Assembly (NCBI RefSeq): GCF_026151205.1
Contig: NC_087074.1
Location: 14,097,167 to 14,161,166, forward strand
Length of the DNA: 64,000 nucleotides
Reading direction: 5' to 3'
Source of the DNA: Bolinopsis microptera
Taxonomy: Eukaryota; Ctenophora; Tentaculata; Lobata; Bolinopsidae
Made by a program: the position numbers and the translations under genes. The notes beneath the pieces were generated by a model. It was not told the origin of the DNA and made no database searches. It saw only the letters and a program-made list of their open reading frames with translations. Shown here piece by piece: positions 10,882 through 21,483 of this stretch (positions within the stretch are counted from its first letter, which is position 1; each line of letters opens with the position of its first letter).

Positions 10882-11298
10882 TATGGAAAACTGGTGAGCA
10901 TATTACTAGTGAAGATATTATATCGTTCAAATATGAGTTTGTTAATGCAACTAAATCCTTACAATAGCCATAATATAATGGTACCGATCTAAAGTATTCC
11001 TTTCTGTTCAACCGGTAACTCATTATTCGTCTAAATTATAAGATGTTTACTAAGTATTATCTGTTTACATTACTATCAGCGCGTATGAGACCTGGCATAA
11101 CTGAACACTTGAGCATGGAGCAGGTCAACTTGGTTCACCATGTTATTAACACATAATAATATAATAAAAACCACAGTAATCTCAAACTATTACAGCATAC
11201 AGACTTTCTGCTGAACTGAATGTAATACTAATGGCGACTGCCCACTAAGGTTAATTAATTAGCGTGTTATAAAACTATTTCTCTTCACTTTTACTGGA
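10882..11298. other. Intergenic, no gene recognised
   Basis: AT-rich sequence between repeat elements; nothing further supported. Confidence 0.4.
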
Positions 11299-11665
11299 CT
11301 ACGCTCAGCCTGACATTCTGTAAATGTCAGGCGAATCTCTATCTATGAACACTATTATTATATAGCCTGGTATGGGGTCCACAGTTAATCTGCACTGCTG
11401 CGCGTCCAACAGGTTCATTGACGATGTCAACCCATCGAGATCGTTGCTCTGCGATCAAGCTAAGCAACGATCTGCGATGCAAGAATGATAGTTCGTGCCG
11501 AAGCGGCGAAGTCAAGTCCTCTAACCCAACCGCCACAGGATAGGGAGTCTGGCTTTTACATTTTACATTCCATCTCTGATATCTGACTCTGCGCCTATCT
11601 TGACTTACCTGGGGACCACTCGGCCGAATAGAGATTCGGCGGAATGGCAGGCTGAGCACCGCCTA
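11299..11665. repeat. TIR repeat family, 'GCTCAGCCTG' ends
   Basis: ACGCTCAGCCTGACATTC at 11301 and, inverted, GGAATGGCAGGCTGAGCACC at 11641 bound a unit of about 367 bp. A single diverged end of the same family (GGCGGYGCTCAGCCTGTCAT) recurs at 12786 and 25649. The interior (11417-11520) contains a hairpin, AGATCGTTGCTCTGCGA, with inverted AGCAACGATCT, and is shared with 31799-31910. A 106-codon minus-strand ORF here is judged to be non-coding. Confidence 0.7.
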
Positions 11666-11729
11666 GTAAATCTTGACTTACACCTACGGGCCAACTACTA
11701 GTAGTAGTACTAATGGCGTCCGGCATATT

Positions 11730-11808
11730 GTAGGTTTAACTTTACAAGTACAACCTACCAGGACGCGCGCCGAGTTGGACTCAGATATTTTACGAGTATC
11801 ACCCGGCA
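11730..11808 (-). repeat. Interspersed repeat copy B (inverted partner of 6740)
   Basis: Reverse complement of most of 6740-6830, including the CG-rich core GACGCGCGCCGAGTTGGACT. Lies just beyond the TIR repeat at 11299-11665. Confidence 0.75.
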
Positions 11809-13740
11809 TATTGATATTCATATACTTATAGCTAGGTGGGTTTGGAATTTCGGACTGTCCCTGACTGGGGAGGGTGACTTTGCCGGACGTCCTGAGTTAA
11901 TGAGTAGGTTGCCCCTATAAGTATAATGCTATATATTATTAGGTTGTGGTTTGGAATACGACTACGAGCAAATATGCGTGTTTCTAGCTTAATAATAATA
12001 TCAGTTATACTTATGAGTATCTCAATAGCTGATAATGTCTATACCTGAGGCCCCAGGCTATTATATTCATGTTCATCATCTTATGAAATTGAATAGAAAT
12101 TAGGCGGAATAGCCCGCCCAGTAAAACTAAATAATGTCAATGATATTATTGATAATTATTATGGCGTTTACCACATACACTGTTATTTGTAAAAATTCGG
12201 CGTTTTATCACTATGCTATTTTTATTTATAGAATGGATATTTTATTATTTGTTCATAAATTTCAGCAACTTCTAAGGTTCTATCGTTTCAAATCTTAATC
12301 AACGTACAATGTTAACGATCTATCGAAAACAGTCTGGAGTCTTGTATAAACGTAAAACACAATTTCATTGTGATTGTCTACTGTTCAGGTTAGTCTTAGA
12401 ATTTGGGTTGTGGTTAGGATTATGGTTATATTACTAATACTATTAGGTTATATTAGGATCATAACGAACTTAACTTAGCTTCGAGGTTATGGACAGAGTT
12501 GGTATTACTATTATTGGGTTTTATTTCGGCGAGACCGTTTCTTTCGGTTACAAAACTGGGAACATAGGAGGTACGCATCGCCACTCCGTTTAACGTTAAG
12601 TTTAAAATGGAAATATTGCCATTGGTTAACGGTTACATTTTGTACCTCATCTTTGAAATGAATTGGTTTGCCAATGTGATTGGGTGATGTCGGCAAGAAA
12701 CCTTTTATCGATATTGACTCCTTGAGGTATTGCATTGGTTGTTGTATCGAGAATGATACTGATAGTATTAGTAATAGTAACGGTATGGGCGGCGCTCAGC
12801 CTGTCATTCCGACGAATCTTTATACTTATAGTTTATCATTATGAACATTATAGCCTGGGTTCCCCAGGTACTACGTAAGCAATCAATCCTTACTCTTAGC
12901 ACTGCAATAAATACTTCATTACCTCGTCAGGAACCTCCTATTATATGGTATATATAATTATATATAATTATATGTCTATGGGGCAATATTGTATCTGGTA
13001 TCTAAATCTTCCCACATTGGTCTGACCATAGCCAGAAGCACTTGCAGAGCCAAAAGCGCGTCACGTAGTACGCGAAGACTCATGGTTATGTAAACTTTCC
13101 ACACAATATTGTATTTGCCTTTGGTATCTTCCCACCAAGTACTATAATTGTATAACAATAAAGATAAATTTAGTTTGCTCGGCGTTACTCTTCCACCTTC
13201 TGTGGCTGTTCCAGACTCCGGATATATCGTTGTCACTGATCTTAATGTCAAGTTGAAGTACTCTCATCACCAATCAGTCTGAGTCAATCAGTGTTACCTA
13301 TTTCAAGATTGTTTAATTATTTTAGCCGGGTTATCGCCTATCAGCAATACTGTATTACATGCAGGTGTGATGACACACTATGTACTATTATAGTATTATA
13401 GTGTGTTACCTGGCAGTGGCACGCCACTCCCTATGCTGATGCATTAGACTTTCAATATTCCATGGACCAGCAAGCTAGGTAACATAGTAATAGAGTGCCG
13501 ATGTAAAATTGGCGGTTTAAAATTTAAATCAATTCTACGGTAAAAATACGTTTAGTTAAACTAAAGTATGTTCCTATAGTTCATAGCGTATCGAGCAAAA
13601 ATATTGTGAGGCCAATGATCAGAGATCTCGACCTACAATTCTAAATCGGTACACTATAAACAATAAATTTATCTACACTCGAAGATTCCATCAGTATTTA
13701 ATTATTTATATTATTTAATTAATTAATTGTAACTAGTTAA
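11809..13740. other. Intergenic with a repeat end at 12786
   Basis: No gene recognised. 12786-12850 holds one end of the GCTCAGCCTG repeat family followed by sequence resembling 11320-11360. Short ORFs on both strands lack any family signal. Confidence 0.45.
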
Positions 13741-13830
13741 GCGCCAGTACCCCTACCCGACACCTCTGCTCCCTACCTATGCCCCGATGATGCAGAACGT
13801 GCCCACTATTCCTCATGCCTCGTCTTAAAC

Positions 13831-15009
13831 GTGCAGTCCATGAATCCGAGCGCTTCAAGTACAAGCCGTTGGAAGGTGCCCGATATTTCCGCTTACATTA
13901 ACGATGAACGAGCGAGAAATCATTTCTTACCTTTTGTAGCGCTCACTGAGACTTGGCTCAAACCCTATATGGCTGATGCCCAACTACATGTTCCAGGGTA
14001 TACAGTCTCCCGATGTGACCGAAGTGGGCGGGTCGGAGGCGGAGTTTTGCTCTATTCCCACATCAACATACCTGTAAGTGAGTGTGATACGTTTGATGAT
14101 GGTACCTGCGAGGGTTTATTTTGCAGATTCAGCACTAATAATACATGTGTTGTAGTGGCTTATCGACCCCCAAATGCCCCCCTCAGCAGTTTCAACTCAC
14201 TTTTGGAGTTTATCTCCACGTGTATTCACCGTGTTAATGATGAAAGCTACGATATTATGATCGCAGGTGACTACAACTTACCCTCAATAGACTGGCAGAC
14301 TGTATCCGTGTCGTCAGGAGGTTCCAGTGAGACTCAGCTATCAGCTCACTCCCTTCTCAACTTCATGGCCAAGCATCTGCTGAGTCAATACGTCCTTTGT
14401 CCAACCAGGGGTAACAATGTTCTAGACTTGTTCATCACGAATAACAACAGACTTGTTACTAATGTTCAGGCACAAGCTACCTCACTGTCTGACCATCATC
14501 TGGTGGATGTTATGCTCGCTACCAATCCACTATCCCGAAAGGAGGCTACCATCCCTAAGTTTGACGAAAGTAGCTTCAGGTCTCTTGACTTTTTTCAGGC
14601 GGATTTTGATGCACTAAAGGAGGAGTTACAGGAAGTTAACTGGTCTCAGCTTAGTGACTCATGCTCCTTTGAGGAGTTTCCTGCTCTCTTTACGGAGACC
14701 CTGTTCCAGATTTGCTGTTCGTGTGTTCCTCAGAAATCGGTGCCCTCTGGACGTCCTCAGCACAGCAACGCGTTGAGACGGAAATGCAACCGGCAAAAAG
14801 CACGACTCCAAGCATTAATTGACAAGAATGCTTCAGTAGACCAGATCAAGGCAGTCAGGAATAAAGTTGCACTCTTACAGTACGACATCATGACTGCACA
14901 TACCAAGAAACTGGATGAGAAGGCGAACAGAGCCATCGAGAAGATTAAAAGTAATCCGAAGTTCTTCTATAGTTATGCCCGATCCCTCTCAAATATCAAA
15001 TACATTTGA
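13831..15009 (+). pseudogene. LINE AP-endonuclease segment
   Basis: 392-residue open segment with the endonuclease signatures in order: TETWL, GGGVLLYS, AYRPPN, AGDYNLPSIDW, LDLFITNN and SDHHLV. In this family it nicks the target DNA to prime reverse transcription. Reading frame is open upstream of the ATG (to 13741), so the N-terminus is not certain. A frameshift near 14990 moves the product into the next frame, where the RT domain continues. Confidence 0.9.
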
Positions 15010-15600
15010 TGCAAACCAGGAGATCACTACTGACACAAAGCAGATGGCGGACTTACTTCAGGAGCAGTTTAGCTCCGTGTTCAGTGATCCAAGCTCTCCT
15101 GATATCAAGGACCCAGATTTCCCGATACCTATGATCGAACATCCGCAAACTCCTGAAGATTTTTGCATCATGGATGACGATATCATATCTGCAATCGGGA
15201 ATATTCCTCCTAACTCTTCTAGCGGACCTGATGGAATACCTGCTATCCTCTTAAAGAGCTGTGCAAAAGAGCTGTGCGAGCCGATACGGCTCATCTGGAG
15301 CGAATCCTTTGAGCGTGGTGAAGTACCTAAGTTCTACAAAGATACCTACATCACTCCTCTATACAAAAAGGGTGATCGGGCGAAAGCTGTCAACTACCGG
15401 CCGGTGGCGCTCACATCTCACGTTATAAAAATGTACGAACGCATACTGCGTGGCAAGATGGTTAGCTTCATAGAGATGAACGGATTACTCTGTGATAATC
15501 AACATGGCTTTCGATCTGGGCGGAGCTGTCTCACCCAACTGCTCAGTCACGTTGATGACATTGTTCAAGGATTGGTGACTTTGCGAAAGCATTTGATAAA
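14990..15600 (+). pseudogene. LINE reverse transcriptase, N-terminal part
   Basis: Carries early RT motifs: SSGPDGIPA, PLYKKGD, NYRPVALTS and QHGFRSGRSC. The open frame extends to 15682, but true coding ends near 15575, where the family motif FAKAFDKVDH appears in another frame and about a dozen expected residues between VDDIVQGL and this motif seem missing. This indicates a small deletion plus a frameshift. Motif A lies at the junction, so the copy cannot make active RT. Confidence 0.88.
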
Positions 15601-16731
15601 GTGGATCACCGACTGCTTATTAAGAAGCTTAGAAGAATGGGAATTCACGAAAAGGTGGTGTCGTGGATCGAATCCTTCTTAAGTGACCGCACACAGTGTG
15701 TTGTGTTGGACGGGATGTCATCGCTTGCTGCAGCAATCATAAGCGGAGTGCCACAGGGTACAGTTTTGGGCCCGCTGTTTTTCATTTTTTTCATTAATGA
15801 CATGAAGCTGTGCATCACAGGATGTGTCATTAGATTCTTTGCTGACGATACACGGATTTTGAGGCACATCTATACACTTGAAGATGCAAGTAAACTGCAA
15901 AATGATCTCAACTCTGTCATCGACTGGGCAAAATGCAATAACATGTCATTGCATGAGGATAAATTTGAGTTACTCGTGCACAAACACTGTCCCCGAAACA
16001 GCTTGCAAGACCTCCCGTTTGCCATCCTGACGCAAACTTATCAAATTTCGCATGGTAACATAATTTACCCTACGGATGCAGTCAAAGACCTGGGGGTTTT
16101 GATCTCGGCGGACTTGTCTTGGAGCTCCCATGTTACTATGATAACAGATCGTGCCCGTAAAGTTGCCTCTTGGGTTCTGAGCGCTTTTAGATCGAGAAAC
16201 AAGATCACTATGCTGACCCTCTACAAGTCATTAGTCAGAAGCCATCTCGAGTACTGTTGTCCCCTCTGGAATTCAACTAAGCAAGCTGATATCGCTGAGC
16301 TAGAGGGAGTACAACTTACATTTACGTCCAAAATACATGGTGTGCAACATCTGAACTATTGGCAGAGACTGAAGGCCTAAAAATTGATGTCACTTCAACG
16401 GAGGAGAGAACGTTACACTATCATTCATATGTGGAAGATTCTACACAAGAAGTGTCCTAATGATGTCAACGTTCAGTTTAAAGATACACTCCGATATGGC
16501 CAGAAAGCAGTAGTCCCTAGCTTGTCAACGTCCAGTAGCCAAAGGAATCAAACGATCTTTGACAGCTCATTTGCAGTGATGGGGCCTCGATTGTGGAACA
16601 TCATTCCCGCAAACCTGCACCTTATCGAGGACCCCCTACGCTTCAAGTCATTGTTGACGGAGTTTGTTACATCTATTCCGGACGAACCTCCTGTTACTGG
16701 ATATTGTTGCCAGAACGGGAATTCTTATTGA
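15576..16731 (+). pseudogene. LINE reverse transcriptase, C-terminal part
   Basis: Continues with AFDKVDHRLL, SGVPQGTVLGP and the catalytic FADDT (near 15838), then the thumb and C-terminal region to 16731. A single in-frame TAA at 16378-16380 interrupts it; sequence after the stop, LQRRRERYTIIHMWKIL and GPRLWN, is the standard CR1-like C-terminus in the same frame. This is a dead copy. Confidence 0.9.
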
Positions 16732-16832
16732 ACTGGAGCGCAGAAAAGACAGCAACTTCGCTGCACGGGTGGTCAGCCGTTCTGATGACCCGATAGAGGA
16801 TCTATGAAGCAACCCCAAGTAACCCCAAGTAA

Positions 16833-17407
16833 GTAAGTAGTTAGAGCTCTGATAAGATTTATATTTTATAGTCCTGATAAATACTTAAGGAATCAGTCAG
16901 GGACATTGAGTTGGAGCGGCATCATGGAGAAGCACTACTGGAGAAGTACTACTGGAGAAGCACAACTGGATACAAAACACTTATAATTTTTGAAGTTGAC
17001 TCCTCATCTACTCTAGTACTCGTTTTACTACTCGTAGGGAGAGCTTTTTGGACGATTTTGATATCCTTTTTTGATTTAGGCAGATTGTCTATGCCCCAAG
17101 AGAAAACTCCAAGAACACAATTAGAAATCTCAATCCCAAGATTTGTCAGCTACACTATTTTATTAGCTGTACGAAAAGTTTTGACACCTAATGTTTGGAA
17201 AAGTTTTGACATTATATAATGTGGACGAGAACAAAAAACCGACTCTAGAAGATATGAAATTTGATGTAAGTTGATCTAATAAACATATTTGCTTGGCATC
17301 TTCTATGATGATAGCATGATGATTCCAGCTATTTTAAAAATTAATACAACATTTGCATCGTTGCCAAAGTTTGGTGGTTTTGATAATCGCAGTTCTGACT
17401 ACATATC
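16833..17407. other. Intergenic, no gene recognised
   Basis: A short direct repeat, GGAGAAGYACTACTGG, lies at 16923-16966. A 102-codon ORF (16911-17219) covers it but has no family signal. Confidence 0.4.
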
Positions 17408-18016
17408 CAGGGGGGGGGGGGGGACCAAAAGTCAGTACCCATACGTTGGGTCTTGTACCACCGCCGTGTTTTATATTTGAGAGTTGTTGCTTTGCACTTG
17501 CAGATGGCATACTGTACCTACTTTTTCGAGGATTCCGTCACCAAAATTTTAAAATTCGATTCTTCGGGGCCACACCCAAACAACATTGAATTGCTTATAC
17601 TGGTGTTTCATGTTTGTGAACATGTTAGAGACTCCGTTGTAACATATTGCAATAGGTCATTTAATCCGGAATATGATCTGAAAAGATGGTGCGAAACGGA
17701 TTTAAAATGGCGAAGTTATCAAGCAATTTGTTTATCTCGTTAGCAAAATTGATTGGGTACTCAATGATTACCCAATTACGACACCGTAATTGGGCTCTCT
17801 GCACGATTCCCATAATGCGGATCTAGCCTCAACCCAATTACCTGAATGAACCTTCATTTGAAAAAAATTAACACGAATATTTTTCGATTTGACAAATTCC
17901 TCGAACCAGTGGTGGTAGTAAGTCATACCAGAAAAAATTATTTCAATCGGGCACTCAGTGACTGAGCTATATAATTATAAGGCCAACGTATGGGTACTGA
18001 CTTTTGGCCCCCCCTG
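17408..18016. mobile_element. mariner-like MITE, copy 2
   Basis: 609-bp copy of the element at 9951-10717. The left end has a G-run, then ACCAAAAGTCAGTACCC; the right end is GGGTACTGACTTTTGGCC followed by CCCCCCTG. Interior blocks such as CGAACCAGTGGTGGTA and ACTCAGTGACTGAGCTAT match copy 1 in inverted orientation. No transposase. Confidence 0.85.
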
Positions 18017-19065
18017 TATAATAACAGTGTTACTCAGATTCTAACTTAAAGGTTAGGTGAGATTGATGGTTAAATTCAGTGCGGTTGTTTAAAACGATTG
18101 ACAATAAGAAGGTTAATGTGGAGGAAGCACTATTTGAAATTAGCTGTAGTAAGAATAAGATCAAATAGTTGGTGGTAGGTACTCGAGATCGTCGCCTTTA
18201 AACTAAATTCTTTATTACAGTTTGCGCACACTTAGCTGAAATAATCTAAATCTCTTACGTAACCCTCTTATATATTATTATCTTATATAATATCATCTTA
18301 TATAACTGTAAGTGTATTATAATTAACTCACGTATTAAGGAGAGTTGAATAAGGTTCAGCAGGATGAACTAAATATAGTTGATCTCTCTGAAACCTTGTG
18401 AGAAAACTCCCCAACATTATCACCATCAATAAAGACTGAGAGTATCGTGTCGTACATTCGGTCAGGTACTACATTCTGAAGCGCCGTAGGTCATATCAAG
18501 TGTCAATCAAAGAGCTACAGGGGTGACATTATCACTCCTCTAATATCACCTATTATAAATATAATTGACTCCAGAGTCCAGTAACCAGCTATCAGATAGA
18601 GTGAGATAGTATCACGATGACGCTCGAACCATGCAGGCGGTGAACTTGTGGGAGAGATTGCTCTTGTTACAGTGGTATGTGTTTCTCGGTAATGAAAGGT
18701 TGCGTCGAAAAGTCTGGAGTCTGATTGCAGTTTCTGATCTTGATTGAAATCAGTAATCATGTCCGCTGATATATTCGGGATTGCGTTGTGATCCTAAAAT
18801 TCTGAACCTATTTCTTTTGGTTCTCAATCTTATCTGTGTGGTACTGGTTTTAGCATGATCATGAGGGTGATTGGGGAACTGTTGGCTATTTCTGTTATAT
18901 ACTCAAAATTTATATCGAGTTTGCAGTTTTATGTAAAAATTATCATCGAGAAATTCGGATACATTTATATCTATTTATTTCTATGTGTTATCAAATTATT
19001 AGAGGAACTACTAACTAATATCAAAAGCAGTAAGGTTGGTTTAAAATACCAATTCAAATATTAAT
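18017..19065. other. Intergenic, no gene recognised
   Basis: AT-rich, no supported gene or repeat beyond short simple runs. Confidence 0.4.
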
Positions 19066-19262
19066 AAAAGCCCTGACTAACACCACCACTAACACCACCA
19101 CTAACACCACCACTAACACCACCACTAACATCACCACTAACACCACCACTAACACCACCACTAACACCACCACTAACACCACCACTAACACCACCACTAC
19201 CACCACCACTAAAATCACCACTAACACCACCACTAACACCACCACTAACACCACCACTCATG
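19066..19262. repeat. 12-bp minisatellite (ACCACCACTAAC)
   Basis: About sixteen near-perfect copies of ACCACCACTAAC, with single-base variants (AACATC, TACCACC, AAAATC). The period is a multiple of three, so several frames remain open and give spurious low-complexity ORFs. Confidence 0.97.
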
Positions 19263-19562
19263 CTCACCTCTCTGATTCTCTGATCAAATATTACGAGTCA
19301 TCCGGTTAAGCAGATATCAGGTATCAGGGGTACCTTAGCCGATAATATCCTGATTTAACTAACCACCCTAACTCACTAACCGATCTCTCAATTTTGTCAT
19401 TTTGGCTGGGTCTAATAATCCTAAATCTTTTAATTTCTAACGAGTAATTTTGGGAAACATCGGTCAAATCAACCTCGTTTATAGAACCTTTTTGTCTCCT
19501 TTTGCCCTTGCTACTTGTATTGTGGCTGAGCTGCTCTAATAGTCTTTATTATAACCAGTGGC

Positions 19563-19910
19563 GTAACGTTACACCACTGGTTATATGTGTGGTTTTGCCA
19601 CTGGTTATATGTGTGGTTTTGCCACTGGTTATATGTGTGGTTTTGCCACTGGTTATATGTGTGGTTTTGCCACTGGTTATATGTGTGGTTTTGCCACTGG
19701 TTAAATGTGTGGTTTTGCCACTGGTTATATGTGTGGTTTTGCCACTGGTTATATGTGTGGTTTTGCCACTGGTTATATGTGTGGTTTTGCCACTGGTTAT
19801 TGTGTGGTTTTACCACTGGTTATATGTGTGGTTTTGCCACTGGTTATATGTGTGGTTTTGCCACTGGTTATATGTGTGGTTTTGCCACTGGTTATATGTG
19901 TGGTTTTGCT
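19563..19910. repeat. 24-bp minisatellite, about 14 copies
   Basis: Unit contains CCACTGGTTATATGTGTGG followed by TTTTG, repeated about fourteen times with few changes: one TTAAATG, one unit missing two bases near 19800, one TTTTAC. The first partial unit is preceded by an inverted match, CCAGTGGCGTAACGTTACAC. Open frames of over 100 codons on both strands are a by-product of the 24-bp period. Confidence 0.96.
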
Positions 19911-20943
19911 GACGTTTAGGTAGGCTCCTCTTCTGAACTCACAGGTTTCTGTCCAGACTCCAGGAGAAGTGAAAACATGTTTTATTAATCAAACTTAAGA
20001 GTTTTAATCGCTAACGTTTAAGCATGAATCAGGCTAAAATAGTTGACATTTGACACCTGCAATGCATAAGTTTCGTGTGCACTTTTTATTTTTCAGAAGA
20101 TTTTCAATTAATAAGAAATAATTGTTCTTTGTAAGGGCAGTACCAATTAATTAACTTTGGATAATAGATATATGCGAGCTAATTCCGGGAAAAAACCCTA
20201 TAATAGCCAACTGGTAAATTCAATGACTAAAGACGAGACTGATGATCAAATCGCAGCCCCAATATTGAAAAATGTTCGGTTTTCAGACGTATAATTACTG
20301 TTAATGTATTATAGTCTAGTAATTAAATGAGATTTTCTCACCTATTAGCTAAATTTTTTATGAAATTTTCATCACCGTTTATGACCGTTTTTGCGGCTTT
20401 TTAGTGTTATCAGTATAGCTTTAGTAAATTTTCGGGTGTAAGCATTTTATCGCCGAATTCGTTGAAGGTGGCGTTTGATGAAGTCCCTTAAAGTTACTTT
20501 GTGGGATGGTTCAATCTCATCGAATTGTTGGCTTATAACTAATTACTGATGCAATGCTTGCAGTTTTGATGTATTCTTTCGGGTGTCACATATTGAATGT
20601 ATATGTGTCTTCATCGGTTAATTAAAAAGTCGGTAGAAAGACGATTGAAAAATGCCATATTTGGTCAATGTAACTAATTTAGACAATGTAACTAATTTGG
20701 ACAATGTAACTAATTTACAGATCGTGGATTTTCACTCAAAAAGTAAACTTGCACGTAGCTAGAGAAGAATAGCATCAATTTCCAACCAACCTTTCAATCG
20801 ACCGATGACGACAACCATCAGATTATTCCTATTTTTTAGCTATTGCGTCACTGTCTTCCATCTCTAAAATGATTCATCACTTTAATATGATTTGAATTAT
20901 TTGAACTATTTGAACTATTTCAAAGGAGGAAGCCAACGACACC
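19911..20943. other. Intergenic with an 18-bp triplication
   Basis: No gene recognised. GACAATGTAACTAATTT recurs three times at about 20667-20717. Confidence 0.5.
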
Positions 20944-21475
20944 CAGGCACGTAGCCAGGGGGGGGGGGGGAATTGAACCCCAGAAAAAAATAAGCCCCCT
21001 AGTCCCCATGGTCGCCTGGTAACTGGGCTGTGTTTATGACTGCAGTCTGTACTGTTTAAACGGCAGGCAATTGACTTGACTCCCACTATACATTTACTTA
21101 TTCCATTCAATGTGGCAAGTACTGAGTTCGGTAGGGACTGGTAAGACATTTTGACGTTTGCTTAGTGCTTAATTTCCAGCGAAAAATTAAAGAGCAGTAT
21201 TACCACAGTACTAATATTGTAATTTGGGACCCCCAACTTTGTTTTGAAGTTACCAAATTTACGTGAGTACTTGATTCTTTTCAGTCCCAGTTTATTGCTG
21301 TCCTACAAATTTCTTTAATAATGCCAAATGTCGTCTAAAAAACCCATTTCTCAAAATTTTTGCGGGGGCTGCGCACCCAGACCCCTGCGCACCCAGACCC
21401 GCCTGGGTTGGAAACGTCGGCTTCGCTCACCAGGGCCCCCCCCCCTCCCAAAGAAAAATCCTGGCTACGTGCCTG
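20944..21475. mobile_element. hAT-type MITE with 8-bp target duplication
   Basis: 532-bp non-coding element. Ends are CAGGCACGTAGCCAGG (followed by a G-run) and its reverse complement CCTGGCTACGTGCCTG (preceded by C-rich sequence). It is flanked by a perfect 8-bp duplication ACGACACC at 20936-20943 and 21476-21483, the length made by hAT transposases. Confidence 0.93.
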
Positions 21476-21483
21476 ACGACACC

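Larger units (their letters stand above)
13741..16832 (+). mobile_element. CR1/L2-type LINE, decayed
   Basis: A non-LTR retrotransposon of the Jockey superfamily on the plus strand: AP endonuclease, reverse transcriptase and C-terminal region, with frameshifts and a stop codon. In-frame sequence begins at about 13741, just after a stop and with no ATG until 13831, so the 5' end looks truncated. The 3' end carries short tandem repeats (CCCCAAGTAA and AAGT, 16808-16832), typical of CR1-like 3' termini. No target duplication could be identified. Confidence 0.9.

Noticed and set aside
11339-11659. 106-codon minus-strand ORF
   Set aside because: Lies wholly within a TIR repeat whose related copy at 31.8 kb is not open in the same frame.
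16911-17219. 102-codon ORF with a hydrophobic segment
   Set aside because: The start overlaps a short tandem duplication; no domain, splice context or composition supports a gene.
19066-19910. CRISPR array
   Set aside because: The repeats are head-to-tail minisatellites without unique spacers, and the genome is animal.
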